From Heterobilharzia americana (taxonomy: Eukaryota > Platyhelminthes > Trematoda > Strigeidida > Schistosomatidae), in the NCBI GenBank assembly GCA_944470555.2, contig OX104129.1, positions 47,215,998 to 47,279,997 on the forward strand: DNA of 64,000 bases, read 5' to 3'. Position 1 is the first letter of the stretch, and every line of letters starts with the position of its first letter. The notes under the pieces were generated by a model. It made no database searches and was not told where the DNA came from. It saw only the letters and a list, made by a program, of their open reading frames with translations. Shown one piece after another: positions 1 through 12,100 of the stretch. The position numbers were made by a program, and so were the translations under genes.

Positions 1-460
1 TCAACCGATTGCTTCGTCGTTTTGGAATCAGAGTAGCAAACATACTAAAGAAATCACTACACAGTATCTTTTGCAAACCAAAGGATCCATTGCAAAATGA
101 AGACAGGACAAACAAAATCAGTTGCAAAAAAAAATGTTCACAGCATTATGTTGACCAATCTAGCCGTCCGATCGCTCAGAGAATTCATGAACATTAACTC
201 ACAGTAAAGAGACTTGACATGGCCTCCTTGGTTTCAATGCATGCAGATAATCTCAATCATAAATTTGACTGATAGAATGTGGAAATTCTCCAAAGAGCAG
301 GTTCGAAGGCTGCAAGTGAATTTCTAGAAGCATAACATTCAAATGAAATGTGGATATAGACCCAATCCACAATCTACTTAGGAAAAAAGCAGTCATTCAT
401 CAACCAAATGCAAATTGACCTGATAGATGAATAATGATGCACAGTGTGACAACGATAAAC
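1..460. other. Non-coding, no recognised feature
   Basis: AT-rich sequence with only short chance open frames. I see no repeat shared with the rest of the window. Confidence 0.5.
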
Positions 461-640
461 AGCTATCGTGTCCCAGTGGCTTAGTAGATAACGCTCTGGC
501 TTTTGAAGTGATGAGTGCTGGGTTCAAACATCAGTGGGAACAATATCATTGAACTGAGTGCAGAAACATCCAGCTGACGAGTCCCAAATAGGACAAAATG
601 TGCGTCCTGGATTCCACTACTAGTCATCATGATGAAATAC
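461..640 (+). mobile_element. Family A (Smalpha-like) SINE with hammerhead
   Basis: A tRNA-like head (A-box-like GTGGCTTAGTAGATAACGC near 477, B-box-like GGGTTCAAAC near 528) is followed by a hammerhead region at 570-610. Stem I CCAG/CTGG and the CTGACGA core are kept, and stem II GTCC/GGAC is intact. The GAAA box reads AAAA after GGAC, so the ribozyme is probably dead. The order (pol III boxes, then ribozyme) is that of the schistosome Smalpha family. Confidence 0.85.
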
Positions 641-728
641 TCAGACTTTCCAAGATAACTGAATGACTGAAAAATTTTATGTGTCAATCTTTTATCGATT
701 CACTAATCTGAATATGTAGCAACAGACT

Positions 729-1310
729 CACGCCACAGAAACAGACATCTTCAAATTCACTCATTCCACCACATATCAATCCATTAGACGACAAGAGAAC
801 ATCCCTTACCAAACCGGTACAAATTAACATTGGTCGTCTCCCCTTTCCATAAACCCACTATTCATCAGTTCAATCAACGCATTCACAGTTTGCTGTGTTT
901 GCATTACAACTGAGTTACTGAGTTGAAATCTAACTGTTTGTGTCTTTTAACTAAGAGGAACTTGTGGTAAGAACGACTTTAACTTTAGTACTTCCTAGAA
1001 TCCATCTATTTTTCCATCACACACTTGAATGACTCCACACATCACTAGTTAGAGGAAAAAAGTCAACGGCTTCACCTATTTCTGAGCTCGTTTCACAGGA
1101 TTGTCTTTAATTTGAAGGCAGTTCGGTAGAGGTGGCAGTCTAAGATTTAAAGTGTACAACAACTACTCACCATTTGAGAATAGCTCATCCATTGCCTTTG
1201 AATTTCAGTATTTCCATGAGTAATATCACCGTGTTGCTGATTGGACAACCTCAAAATAGCCTTTGCAGATGTCCTAAGCATTTAAGCCGGCCGATTCACT
1301 TGTAACATTG
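729..1310 (+). repeat. Family E repeat, arm 1 of an inverted pair
   Basis: About 580 bp that is closely matched, in reverse complement, by 15715-16301. Shared landmarks are the CCACAGAAACAG start, the AACCGGTACAAATTAACATT block near 815, and the CAGTTTGCTGTGTTTGC block near 890. No open frame or tRNA-like box is visible, and the class is unknown. It could be a solo LTR-like fragment or a non-autonomous element. Confidence 0.75.
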
Positions 1311-2509
1311 ACCTTGAGCGTGATTGGTGTCGCACAATTTGCCCAGTCCAGTATACTCAACCCACCTATACAATAAGTCATGCAATCCTACCCTCCTAAT
1401 TTTTTATAACAGAACACAAAATGTGGTGCTTAATGTTCGTATCTGTTTTGGTGGTCTGATTCATCTGTATAAATATGTACCTAATTTCCTGACCACAACG
1501 CCCCATAATTTGTAAGGATGAAATGATTTCAGTTTCAACCACAACGATGAATTTCTCGCTACGTACAGTGATTATTTTCGAATCATAAGTGAGACATAAG
1601 CAAATAAAGGGTCAGTCGAATGCTATACAGTAATGTTACCAATCAGGTCACAAATAAAATGATTTTCAAAATCGGTAAAACAATACGATTAATGACACTT
1701 ATCTGAGGAGATTCATGTTTTCCACTATTTTAGTTGATATAACTCCTAGCTCCCATGACTAGTATTAGTTTAAGGTGGAGGAGTGACTGAGGCTGGAATC
1801 AGCATATTTCGTGAAAGAATCCGAGCCAATTACGTCATATGAACGTATACTACCTTATCAGGACAAAACTGACAATGTGTTCATCAATTTCTCACTCAAA
1901 ACCTACAATCACTGTGACTTTTTTAAAATATTTGCACCTTAACTTGTGATTGTGGTGGAAATTTTATTGGTTGCGATGCTACTTAGGCTTTTCTTTGATA
2001 GACTTTTCAATATTAGTCTCCACATTGCACTCAGTATTGTTTTACAAGAAGGACTTGACTCTAAGGCAAGATGGAACGTTAATCATTCTCATGTTGCGTA
2101 GTCCATCCTATGCATGTAATAAGCATAATATCTGGAGTGGTTGACTGAATGTTTCCAGTTTGGATAAGTATTCAGCCAAGCGCATTTCATAAAAACTATA
2201 CACTTGGTTTTCGACTCTTTAACGCTTCATGTAGATGTACTACTTCATGGTTTTCACCGTGTTCATTCTCCCATGCAAAAAAATACTTTTTGTCAGCCTT
2301 CATTAAGCTGGTCGATTGATCGGCAGCTAACCTCCTTTTTAACCATGCTGACTCATATAATTTTCGGCTTATGTGTTTAGTTTTAGGAAGGATCTTGACC
2401 GTATATCTGCGAAATATAGAGTCACATTCCAATCCTCATATATTCACTGAATAATCGATTTATAGTCAGATTTTCTTCTCTACATAATTCAGTCATCCAT
2501 CAAACCTGG
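1311..2509. other. Non-coding, no recognised feature
   Basis: AT-rich stretch with short chance open frames on both strands. No repeat family that I track is present. Confidence 0.45.
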
Positions 2510-2519
2510 TGCAATTTCC

Positions 2520-2659
2520 GAGTCACTTTAAAGGCCATCGTAGCCACTGTTGAGATAACCAATCACTTTGCTTTATTTTATAAAAATTTACCTTTCTAGC
2601 GGGAATACGGAAACCTGATTGGCTACTTCAGCAGTTGCCAGCGCGCCCTTTAAAGTGTC
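2520..2659. mobile_element. Family D palindromic MITE with target duplication
   Basis: About 140 bp with inverted arms (GAGTCACTTTAAAGGCC at the left, the complement of GACACTTTAAAGGGC at the right) and internal CCAAT/ATTGG motifs. It is flanked by a direct repeat TGCAATTTCC at 2510-2519 and 2660-2669. The terminal inverted repeats and target duplication indicate a non-autonomous DNA transposon. A 9-10 bp duplication would suit Merlin- or Mutator-like mobilisation, which is inference. Confidence 0.8.
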
Positions 2660-2669
2660 TGCAATTTCC

Positions 2670-3960
2670 TAATGGATTACTTTAAACAGCGCTGAATTTG
2701 AGTTTTCGTCTTTCTTTCCTTAAATCTACTTTCATAATATTAAGGATACATTAAGCGTTTTATTGGTTCATCTTTCAATGGGAATGCAAACAAACAGAAA
2801 CTAGTGTTAACAATTTTTAAATTCATTTTAGTATGTTTATATATTTGGGCCAGCTGACGTATGAATGTGTTAAGGAAGTGTTTATCAATCAAACCCCGAT
2901 ATCCATCGTCATCACAACAGAAAAACAATTTTCTTTCTGTCTTGCTAAATGAACGCCGAATACAAGTTAGATATCTGCAAGTGTATAAATTACACACTTA
3001 ACTGGTGTGATTTGTCTGTATGTCCTGTAGTGGTGTGTACACACATGCATAATATGCAAAGTACTTTCCTGAAAAAAAATAGCTGGCCAGTTAGAATTGC
3101 CGCTTTAAAGCATTTTTATTCGTCTAAAAAGAGAGAATCGATAGGCATACATTGACGCACAATGTAAGTGTGTTCAGTGTGTGTAGACACGTGCGTGATG
3201 TGATGATATAGTCATCATTTTTAAAATAGCCGTCAGCTCATACCAAATAGGCTGATTAATAAGTGTATGTATGTCTATTCCATCTTACCTGTCTATCTTT
3301 CATTTCATTGAGTGGTGGAAGTTGGTAATCTAATTTGAATATCTATCTAAACAAGTGCAGAGCTCTGTGTATATGTGCGATACGTCTACGTATATGCGTT
3401 GTATCCAATATATATGTCTCTAGACCGCAGAAACAAACCTACATTAAAAGGTTCATCAGAGAGATAGATAGACAAACATATCATAATCTCGTATTGGAAG
3501 AGCTCTTCTATCAGTTCCGCTGCTTTATTTGTCTCCTTCAATATGCATGCGTAAGAGCTGGGAGCGTAACTAGTGCTCTACGCTGTCTTTAATCAATATG
3601 ATATACTGACCTATTACTGCGAACCACATAACTGAAATCACTACTTTGTTCAATTCGAACGTAGTCATTTCCATTTGATAAGGCAATACGATTGTGAACA
3701 CCCACCCCTACAACTGTTGATTACTAAGAGCACGTGTTCATACGGGTAGACAACGTAAATATATCTGCATACATACACAAAAGTGTGAATAATCAAGTTT
3801 ATAGACATTAAGATTTCTATTTCCCAAGATATATACGTCGTATAGTCAAGGAGTTAATTTTTACTTTCGACTGCGTATTTTTAAATCAGAAGTTCGAGTT
3901 TGTGAGTTATAGACGAAAGAATTTAAATTGTTCGCTTAGATTAAAAACTGTTTCTGGTAA
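2670..3960. other. Region upstream of the RBMS-like exon
   Basis: AT-rich sequence without a recognised repeat. It presumably holds promoter and 5' UTR of the exon that follows, but no convincing TATA box, initiator or splice structure could be assigned by eye. Confidence 0.35.
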
Positions 3961-3981
3961 TTTAATTTCCAAAAAACTCAC

Positions 3982-4537
3982 ATGCCAACATCGACATACA
4001 TTTATACTAAAACATCACATTCACAACAACAGCAAACACAGTCACAAGAGGAGGCAATGAAAATGCGTTCATCGAATTCAATCGATCAAAATCGAACTGA
4101 ATCGATGAAAGATTTAACAGATACTGTTGATCAAAATGGTCTTAGGGAATTTCTGTCAACGGAATCAGTTCAATCTTCGAATAATGGCGGTCATTCAAAG
4201 TCAACTAATATCAATAATAATAATAATAATAATAATACATCACTGAGTAGTATAAATGATATAACAATGAAACTGGAGCAGAATACAAACAATACTAATA
4301 GTAATAATAGTAGTGGAAACAATAATCAATTTTCTAAAACTCAAAAAGTCAACTACACTACACATAATCATCAATATCAAAATAGTAATGGTGGCGTTGA
4401 GAAAATGTCAAGAACCAATTTGTACATAAAAGGATTACCGGAGAATTTTGATGATGAACAATTATGGCAATTGCCACCAGATCAAACAAAAATTAAATCA
4501 GTTAAAGCGGCTACTGATGAAGATACAAAGTGCCGAG
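3982..4537 (+). CDS. RBMS / Alan shepard-like RNA-binding protein, first coding exon (partial)
   Basis: The ATG at 3982 is the first after an in-frame TAA at 3958-3960. The exon encodes 185 residues plus one base. Residues 1-141 are low complexity: Gln-rich (15-21), Ser/Thr/Asn-rich, with an Asn run at about 78-85 encoded by AAT repeats. Residues 142-186 begin an RRM: MSRTNLYIKGLPENF carries RNP2 (LYIKGL, 147-152), and KIKSVKAATDEDTKCRG matches the RBMS/Shep segment just before the RNP1 strand. The frame stays open only briefly past a good donor (GAG then GTAAGT, 4538-4543), so the exon ends in phase 1 inside the conserved K/R-C-K/R-G glycine codon. RBMS/Shep proteins bind single-stranded or AU-rich RNA in post-transcriptional control. 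RNP1, the second RRM and the C-terminus must lie in later exons that I could not find. Confidence 0.85.
4210..4236 (+). repeat. AAT trinucleotide repeat within the exon
   Basis: Near-pure AAT units coding for the Asn run. Such coding triplet repeats often vary in length between isolates. Confidence 0.85.
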
Positions 4538-4543
4538 GTAAGT
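4538..4543 (+). other. Splice donor of the RBMS-like exon
   Basis: GAG followed by GTAAGT, a consensus GT-AG intron donor. Reading through it gives only KSLYN and a stop, whereas RRM family members continue with a Y/F-G-F-V strand, so an intron starts here. Confidence 0.8.
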
Positions 4544-5985
4544 CGTTGTACAATTAAATTTTCCATATTATTCACTAGTCAGATACCAATCTAATACGTT
4601 AATTTTCTCTACTGAGTGTTAAACAGATTGATTGTGTTCAGTGGTGTATAACTGATCAGTCAGTTACAGTAACACATAATGGTATTTTTTAATCCCCGGC
4701 TGATTTAGTCGACGCTATTCACAACTGCCGTCTAATGAAATCCTGTTCAAATGGGTTATTAAAAAACTCTTTCTTCATATAAAGTAAAGTATAGCGAAAG
4801 AGAATGAACCAGCTATTGACATACATAGGTTTCATACTATTCTAAAGCTCATCAGCAGTGTTTACATTATCACCCTCGTAACCCCCATTATGATTTATTA
4901 TATTCTGAATAGTTCTGATTATTGTTAAGCATATTATTAAGGGTATGAGATACTCAGAACTATTTTCTGTCTTACTGTTCATTCACATTAGAATGTGTTG
5001 AAATGACAGTTCAAAGCACTCACCGCCATCCATTCACCTGTTGACTATGACTCATCAGTGTAGATGGCTAACCTTTTTCAACGCACTTCCATCTCAATGG
5101 ATAGAATACCTTTTACAATCAATATTTAGCTGCTTGAGTTACTGAACACCCTATGACCAGCTAGAAAAGACAGAGGTGATGTCACTACCTTGTATTAGAA
5201 TGTACTAGTTCATCTCAACCTCTTGTCTCAATGGTTGACAGATTCTGTAACTCAAAAGGTCAATAATGTACTAAGCTAGCTCTCAGAATGATGATGATGA
5301 TGATACTGACAATAATAATTCTTCTAGGCTGATAAACAAACAACTGAACCCTTCAGCAGACGAAATATTTCCATTATCCAATCTAAAAACTTAAAATGAT
5401 CATAGTTCAAAAGTTTCTACTCCACCCGTTCCCGCTCTGTTGTTCATGTCATTACCAGACTTCCTGTTATCATCATAAGTTGATCTTGTTATGAGTTGTA
5501 TTTAGGTGCTAGTACTGAAATCAGATTATGGAGTCTACCATGAAAATATTAGCAGCTGTAACTTAATGACAGATGGTACTTCCACTGCGTATGAAATCAA
5601 GCACATATCACTTGAAATCTTTAGGCATTATCTTCCAAACTAGTTAGTTTCAGTAGCTAATTCCTATTTGATATTGGAATTTTCTATCTGAATCTGTCCA
5701 GATTATGTTAGGTCAAATTGTTCAATCTCTGTTGTCATGTTCACTCAACAGAACTAGGTTTTCATCCCGGATAAATAGGCCAAGGATAGGTTCCGTTCAT
5801 AGTGGCTTTCATCACTGTTTGAACTCAACCTATGAATCATCGAGGACCTGGAAGCACCGGATATCTACTTCCACCTAGTTTAAGACTTCTCAACCGTGAG
5901 TACTGACGATCTTGTGAGTAGTCAACCCCAGGACCATCATTTCTCACGGCATGGCAATTATTAACAACTGGATTTTGCTACATTG
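4544..5985. other. Intronic/non-coding stretch
   Basis: No exon or well-preserved repeat is visible. A weak family B-like fragment in reverse orientation may lie at about 5805-5950 (the CATCGAGGACCTGGAAGCAC segment), but it is too diverged to call separately. A short GAT repeat is at about 5288-5302. Confidence 0.4.
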
Positions 5986-6095
5986 GCTGAAGGAAGACTT
6001 GCTTGAAACGGGGCGATAATTATCTCTCATCCAGTCGTTCGTGTGCACAGTTGATAAGACCTGAACTAGGACGAAACAGCTCTCCTTTGGTTCAT
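5985..6095 (+). repeat. Degenerate family B fragment
   Basis: Near 6050-6090 there is TTGATAAGACC, then TAGGACGAAACAGCTCTCC, which lines up with the family B hammerhead 3' half. The CTGAGGA core is lost and the flanks are unrecognisable. Confidence 0.4.
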
Positions 6096-6494
6096 AAAAC
6101 CTAGGATGATTTATGGTGAAAACCACCTTGAAAATAAGCATGTCTTTAACCAAGTGAAGAATGGTGACTGCACCTCTTGGTCAGATTTCTTTACTGAATA
6201 ATTGAAAAAATAAGCAAAGCTTCCCCAGGTGAGTATTACCACTAAACAACGTTTAAGAAGGGTGAGATTCTTTGAGGGAATTTGAAAATTCAGTGCAGAT
6301 ACTTTCCATTGTTGCTGTACTAATGTCTGATGACGCCCAGACTTCTAACATTTAACTACTTATTAGCAGTATTAGAATCCTGACTGAAATAACGAAATAA
6401 TAGAAGCATAAGGTTGACCTCTGTTGTCAGATTGGCTGCTCTGAGGCCCCCTCGATACTGCTGGACACTGACAAGGTATTGTCTTAGTAATTAG

Positions 6495-6625
6495 CAGTAG
6501 AATCCAGGCTGTATGTTTCGTCCTACTTAGGACTGGTCGGTTGGTCGTACGTGCACTCCAGTGGGACTCGAATCAAGCGCCCACTACTCCAGACATCAAA
6601 GCGTTATCCACTAGGCCACTGAGGC
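6495..6625 (-). mobile_element. Family A (Smalpha-like) SINE with degenerate hammerhead
   Basis: On the minus strand the tRNA-like head (AGTGGCCTAGTGGATAACGC, then a CGAGTC B-box remnant) precedes a hammerhead region at 6504-6544. Stem II GTCC/GGAC and GAAA are kept. The core reads CCGACCA and the cleavage triplet GCC, so it should be inactive. Confidence 0.8.
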
Positions 6626-7279
6626 ATAAACACATTGATAATCATAAGTCGTTTATTTACAAATTCAATACTAACTTGTGTAACTTATGCAAAAAAAGCC
6701 AATCAAATTTGCAATTAGCTTTAAATGACTTATTTTCAGTCTCGTCATTATCTTGCTTTTTTCATCACAATCTCATATCACATTGACGATCAGAGGAAAT
6801 CAGACAGCACTGACGCAGTCAGTTTATCTCTGCAGCCATGAACGTGGAAATGATCTGATCCAGGATTATTAATTCGTAAAATTAATTCTTTACCGATTTG
6901 TCAGTCAACTGGAATCAGATCACGTATGTTTCTGAACCTAAGTAAATACATACCTATGTATATAAGATCCTGATGCTCTGATGCTCAGCATGTAAAGTCC
7001 ACAAAAATACATGAAGTTACTAAGGGATGTAAAATGACTATTTTTATTACATTAATTTACAACGCACTGTATTATTTTTTGTAGATATATAGCTTCCTGT
7101 TGTGATATTACTAATATTAGTTATTAGTAGTATCGGAAAACTTAATTTCTTCAATCTTCATGTATATATACATATATTGCACTTGACGTAATGAGCATGT
7201 GATGCAAATTTAATGGTCAATATTGATTGACATTGAAAGATAATTGAAATGTGCATATATATATTATACGCATACGTAT
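6626..7279. other. Non-coding, no recognised feature
   Basis: AT-rich spacer without assignable repeats or exons. Confidence 0.4.
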
Positions 7280-7340
7280 GCACACACACACACACATATA
7301 CATATATATACAAACTGACAGTTATATATATATGCTGGCA
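7278..7340. repeat. CA/TA microsatellite
   Basis: A run of CA dinucleotides followed by TA-rich steps. The short open frame across it on the minus strand is a by-product of the repeat. Confidence 0.85.
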
Positions 7341-7814
7341 CATATGTTTACTTTTCATGGTTAATGAATTAGAAAAACTGAAGTGAATTAGCAGAAGTAA
7401 CAATGTCTATAGTATTTGTACTTGTATGTGAAAAGGAAATTTCCCAAGTGTAATTTATGCTTATGTTTCGTTTGAACGTGTTATAGTGTTACTCGATTCA
7501 CACTCCTTCTGGTTTGTATCGTTATTAGCTGTATATAGGGATGGATGAAGATCAACGAGTGTTTATCGCATGAAAAATGCTTTAATAACTAGTGTTCTGT
7601 GCTCAGTCATCCCCTCACTGAATCCCTTACTCACCCACTCAACTGTAGTAATTTGTAAATCTTTTTAAACACGAAGCAGGAAGCTATATGATAGGAACAC
7701 ATACAAATAAGTGGAAGGGGAATTAAGCTAAACAAAACATAAGCATTTCTGATATTAATGAGGGATAGTAGTTAGTACAGGAATCGAAAATGCGCCCATT
7801 CGTTCTATTTAGGA
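7341..7814. other. Non-coding, no recognised feature
   Basis: AT-rich spacer between the CA/TA microsatellite and the next family A copy. No repeat or exon is assignable. Confidence 0.4.
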
Positions 7815-7985
7815 CTCATCTCCCAGTGGCTCTTTGCATAACATTTTGGGTTTTGAAGCGACAGGTACTGAGTTCTAGTCTTAGTTGGAACAACATCACT
7901 CACGAGGAGGCAATAACATCCAACTGACCAGTCTCAAATAGGACGAAACGTGCGTCTTGGGTACCACTGTTAGTTTTTCCCATCC
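7815..7985 (+). mobile_element. Family A (Smalpha-like) SINE with degenerate hammerhead
   Basis: The head begins near CTCCCAGTGGCTC. The hammerhead region at 7920-7960 keeps GGACGAAACGTGCGTC but has CTGACCA instead of CTGANGA, and a weakened stem II (GTCT/GGAC). The usual family A tail motif TACCACTG follows. Confidence 0.8.
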
Positions 7986-8457
7986 AATTCCACAGTTGCA
8001 GTTTTATATCATTATGTGGAATGTGCTTTTTCTTGTCTTCTTCTATTTAAGCAACACATAAGTTCATTGAAACAGTTTCTGGAAGATTTGTCCATTTGAT
8101 GTGAGCCATTCTCACTGATTAATAACTTCGTCGGAAAGAAACATTTTTCTTCGCTGAAACCACATCTTGTCTTTTCCTATAATTAATACCAGTTGAAGAA
8201 TTTCCAAAGACCATGATAGCCTGGAAAATAATTTTCGTCTAGTTCAGAATAGTTTAGTGGAAATAGGATTTCCAGCCTGTTCAATTCATTATGAGAATCT
8301 TGTATTTTCTAATCCATGGCACACATAAAAAACTATATAAGCACATTTCCCTGGTCTGAAATTCGGATAATAATTGCCTTAATCCATGGGAAAAGCTGAG
8401 CAAAATATAGCATTTAGTCACAGTCGACAACTTTCAAAATATGCTGATCAAATAATG
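7986..8457. other. Non-coding, no recognised feature
   Basis: AT-rich spacer. The last 9 bases (8449-8457) are the left target duplication of the adjacent family D element. Confidence 0.4.
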
Positions 8458-8599
8458 GGGCGACTTCCAATGCCCCTCTAACAACTGCCGAAACAACCAA
8501 TCAGGTTGCGCTATTTTGTTTGGGAAGACAATTTTTCATAGAATAGAGAAACGTTATTGGTTGTTCCATTCATTGCTGGGGCGGCCTTCAAAGTCGTTC
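8458..8599. mobile_element. Family D palindromic MITE with 9-bp target duplication
   Basis: 142 bp with inverted arms around CAACTGCCGAAACAACCAATCA and its complement. Exact 9-bp flanking repeats CAAATAATG lie at 8449-8457 and 8600-8608. This is one of the best-delimited copies in the window and fixes the element length. Confidence 0.85.
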
Positions 8600-8759
8600 C
8601 AAATAATGAGTTTACTAGTCAGTTGACTATCATTTCGATAATGCCTCCTTTATCCCGCCTTCAGTGGAATTGATTTCTTTCCATGTGGCAAGTGGTCTCA
8701 GTTTAACTGCAATTTTCGCTGAGTCAAATGCCCCTGTCTCCTGATTGTTTATTGTGTTC

Positions 8760-8762
<3 letters not shown>

Positions 8763-8807
<45 letters not shown>
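8763..8807. repeat. GA dinucleotide microsatellite
   Basis: About 22 uninterrupted GA units. They create artificial Glu-Arg and Ser-Leu frames on the two strands. Confidence 0.95.
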
Positions 8808-8811
<4 letters not shown>

Positions 8812-9139
8812 TTTTGGCACATATAACTGAGGATATGACAGTATCACCCACCAGTTACTGGTTTACAACAGCTGAATCTGAAAAAGTCACTGTCTTGGAT
8901 TGCTCTGATGGACACTGTCAAGTATGTAACCACGATTCGGTGCAAAAGATCAGTATATTCAAAGATACCAACTGAACATGTTGTGTATGGAGAACGAAGA
9001 AAACACCACCAGTCTAGGTTTGATTTATTGTGCGTACACACCTTGCTGGCCTCTTTGAAACCTATTTTGTAGCTAACCCGCCAGATTGGCCTGAATACTA
9101 CATCTCCTGAACCGATCACTGAAAATCCTATTGGTATGA

Positions 9140-12100
9140 CCTGGTTAACTAGTTTACTAGTTACTAGCCGGTCCTAAGCCCGGGTAAAGAGGGAAGGTTG
9201 GGCATAGGGCTAGCAACCCTACCCCGTAAAACAAATCTAACCGCTAAAGAAACTTCAAAGCACAAACAAAATATAAAAAATGAAAACAAACTTATACCCC
9301 GCTGGAATCGGAGAGGCGAAATGACGCCAGTTGGTGAAAGCCTTCGGGAAGCCAATTGGCCGATGTTTCTTCTCTCGATGAAAGCGAAAGTAAACGTGGG
9401 GACATGGAATGTCCGCACGATGTTTGAACCCAGTAAGGCAGCCCAGATTGCAAAGGAGATGAGAAGGTATCACATCGAAGTGCTTGGGATTTGCGAAAGC
9501 AGATGGAATGGGAGTGGACTCTCCAAACTGTCAACGGGAGAATCAATAATCTACTCCGGTCACCCAGACACCAACCACGAGCACACTGAGGGAGTGGCTA
9601 TCATGATGTCCTCAAGAGCATCGAAGGCTCTCATGCAGTGGGAACCAATCTCCTCCAGGATCATGACAGCAAGATTCAACTCAATAGGAAGAAAGGTCAC
9701 AATCATACAATGTTATGCACCTACAAATAATGCAGAGCAAGAGAAAAAGGAGGAATTCTACAGACAACTTCAGTCAACACTGGACAAGACGTCAGTTGGC
9801 GATATCAAAATTCTAATGGGCGACATGAATGCCAAACTGGGAGGAGACAACACGGGAAGAGAACTAACCATGGGTCGAGAGGCGCAGAATTCTGTGCATT
9901 CAACGATTTGGTGATTGGAGGCAGTGTGTTCAGGCACAAGGATATCCACAAAGCGACATGGATTTCACCAGATGGACACACTAAAAACCAAATCGACTTT
10001 ATCTCAATCTCAAGAAAATGGAGACGCAGTCTACTTAACACAAGGTCAAGAAGAGGAGCAGATGTAGGTTCAGACCACTATCTAGTGCAAGGAACCTTCG
10101 AAATCAAGTTAAAAGCCTTCAAGGAAGCTGGTGATAGACCTCAATTCAAGTACAACACTCGGAAACTGAAGGATGAAACTACAAAGGAGATCTTCAAAGC
10201 AGCCATCAAGACAAAATGGGAGACGTCGAGGGACATCCCTGAAGAAACCTGTGTAGAAGAACACTGGAAGTCTTTGAAAGCTATGTGGAAAGAAACCTGC
10301 ACAACAGTATTAGGAAGGAAGAAGAAAGAAGACAAGGAATGGATCTCGACGGATACCTGGAAGCTGATAGAGGAGAGGAGGATGGTGAAGCAGAAGATAA
10401 ACCAGTGCAAGGATGCTCAACGACAAGAGGAACTGAGCACAATGTATAAAACACTGGATAAAGAAGTGAAGAAGAGTGCACGCAAAGACAAACGACACTT
10501 CTACGACACACTGGCAAGTGAAGCAGAACAGGCTGCAGGTAAGAGAGACCTGACGACATTGTATCAAATAACCAGGTTGCTATCAGGGAAGAGACCAACA
10601 CAGATGAAACCAATAAAAGATGAAGAAGGAAATTTAATTACAAAAGAAGAGAAACAGAGGAAACGATGGGCCGACCACTTCAAGAAGCTCTTGAATCGAC
10701 CACCACCTGCACTTCGTCCAGAAATACCACCTGCAGCCGCTGAATTACAAGTGAACATAAATCCCCCAACGAAAATGGAAGTCCTGAACGCCATAAAGCT
10801 ACTGAAATGCGGGAAAGCAGCAGGACCAGATGGAATACCGCCAGAAGCACTGAGAACAGATGCAGAGACAACAGCGGACATGCTCACACCACTATTGCAG
10901 AAGGTGTGGAGGGAAGAGAAGGTACCTGACGATTGGAAGAAGGGTTACCTTGTCAAACTGCCGAAGAAGGGAGACCTCAGTGCTTGCAAGAACTGGCGAG
11001 GAATCACTCTCCTATCCACCCCAAGTAAAATATTAAGCCGCATCATCCTGGAGAGGCTTAAAGACGCACTGGATTCAAAACTGCGACCGGAACAGGCAGG
11101 CTTCAGGAAGTACAAATCATGTGCTGACCAAATTGCAACGCTTCGTATCATCATAGAACAGAGCGTAGAATGGCAATCAGCTCTATACCTCAACTTCATC
11201 GACTTTGAGAAGGCCTTTGACAGCGTCGACCGAGAAGTAATTTGGAAACTGCTTCAATACTACGGAGTACCGCAAACCTTTATCCGCCTCATTCAACAAC
11301 TATATGAAGATGCCACATGCCAAGTAATCCACAATGGGAAGCTCAGTGATGCCTTTGAAGTGAAGACAGGAGTGAAACAAGGTTGCCTACTATCCCCCAT
11401 GATATTCCTAATTGTGGTGGACTGGATCATGCAGCAAACAGTAGGCAGCGAGAAGAGGGGGATACACTGGACGACGGAAAAGAACCTAGAAGACTTGGAT
11501 TTCGCCGATGACTTATGCCTAATGTCACATAAACTTGAAGATCTGCAGGCAAAAACTAACAAGTTGACAGAGGAGGCAGCTAAGACGGGACTTCAGGTGA
11601 ATATAGAGAAGACAGAAGTGATGAAGATACCGCACCACCACCATCAACAACAACAACAAACTCCAATCACCGTCAACGGGAGAAACTTGAAGGAAGTAAC
11701 CTCCTTCACTTATCTAGGAAGCACTGTTTCAACTACAGGCGGGACGGACGAGGACGTCAAAGTCAGAATCGGAAAAGCAAGACAGGCGTTCATTAGCCTG
11801 AAACCAGTGTGGAGATCTTCTGCACTCAGCATGCGGAACAAGATACGGATTTTCAACACCAACGTCAAGTCAGTGCTCTTGTATGGCTCAGAGACTTGGC
11901 GCGTCACGAAAGGCATTTCCAATAAACTACAGACATTCATCAACAACTGCTTACGCTCGCTGCTGAAGATCAGATGGCCAGAAAAAATAAGCAACAAGGA
12001 ACTCTGGGAACGAACCAACCAAGAACCTATCACGCAACAAATATGCAGGAAGAAGTGGAGATGGATTGGGCATACACTGAGAAGGCCGACTGAGGACATC

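Noticed and set aside
8630..8975. Open frames rich in Ser-Leu or Glu-Arg
   Set aside because: They are translations of the GA microsatellite at 8763-8807.
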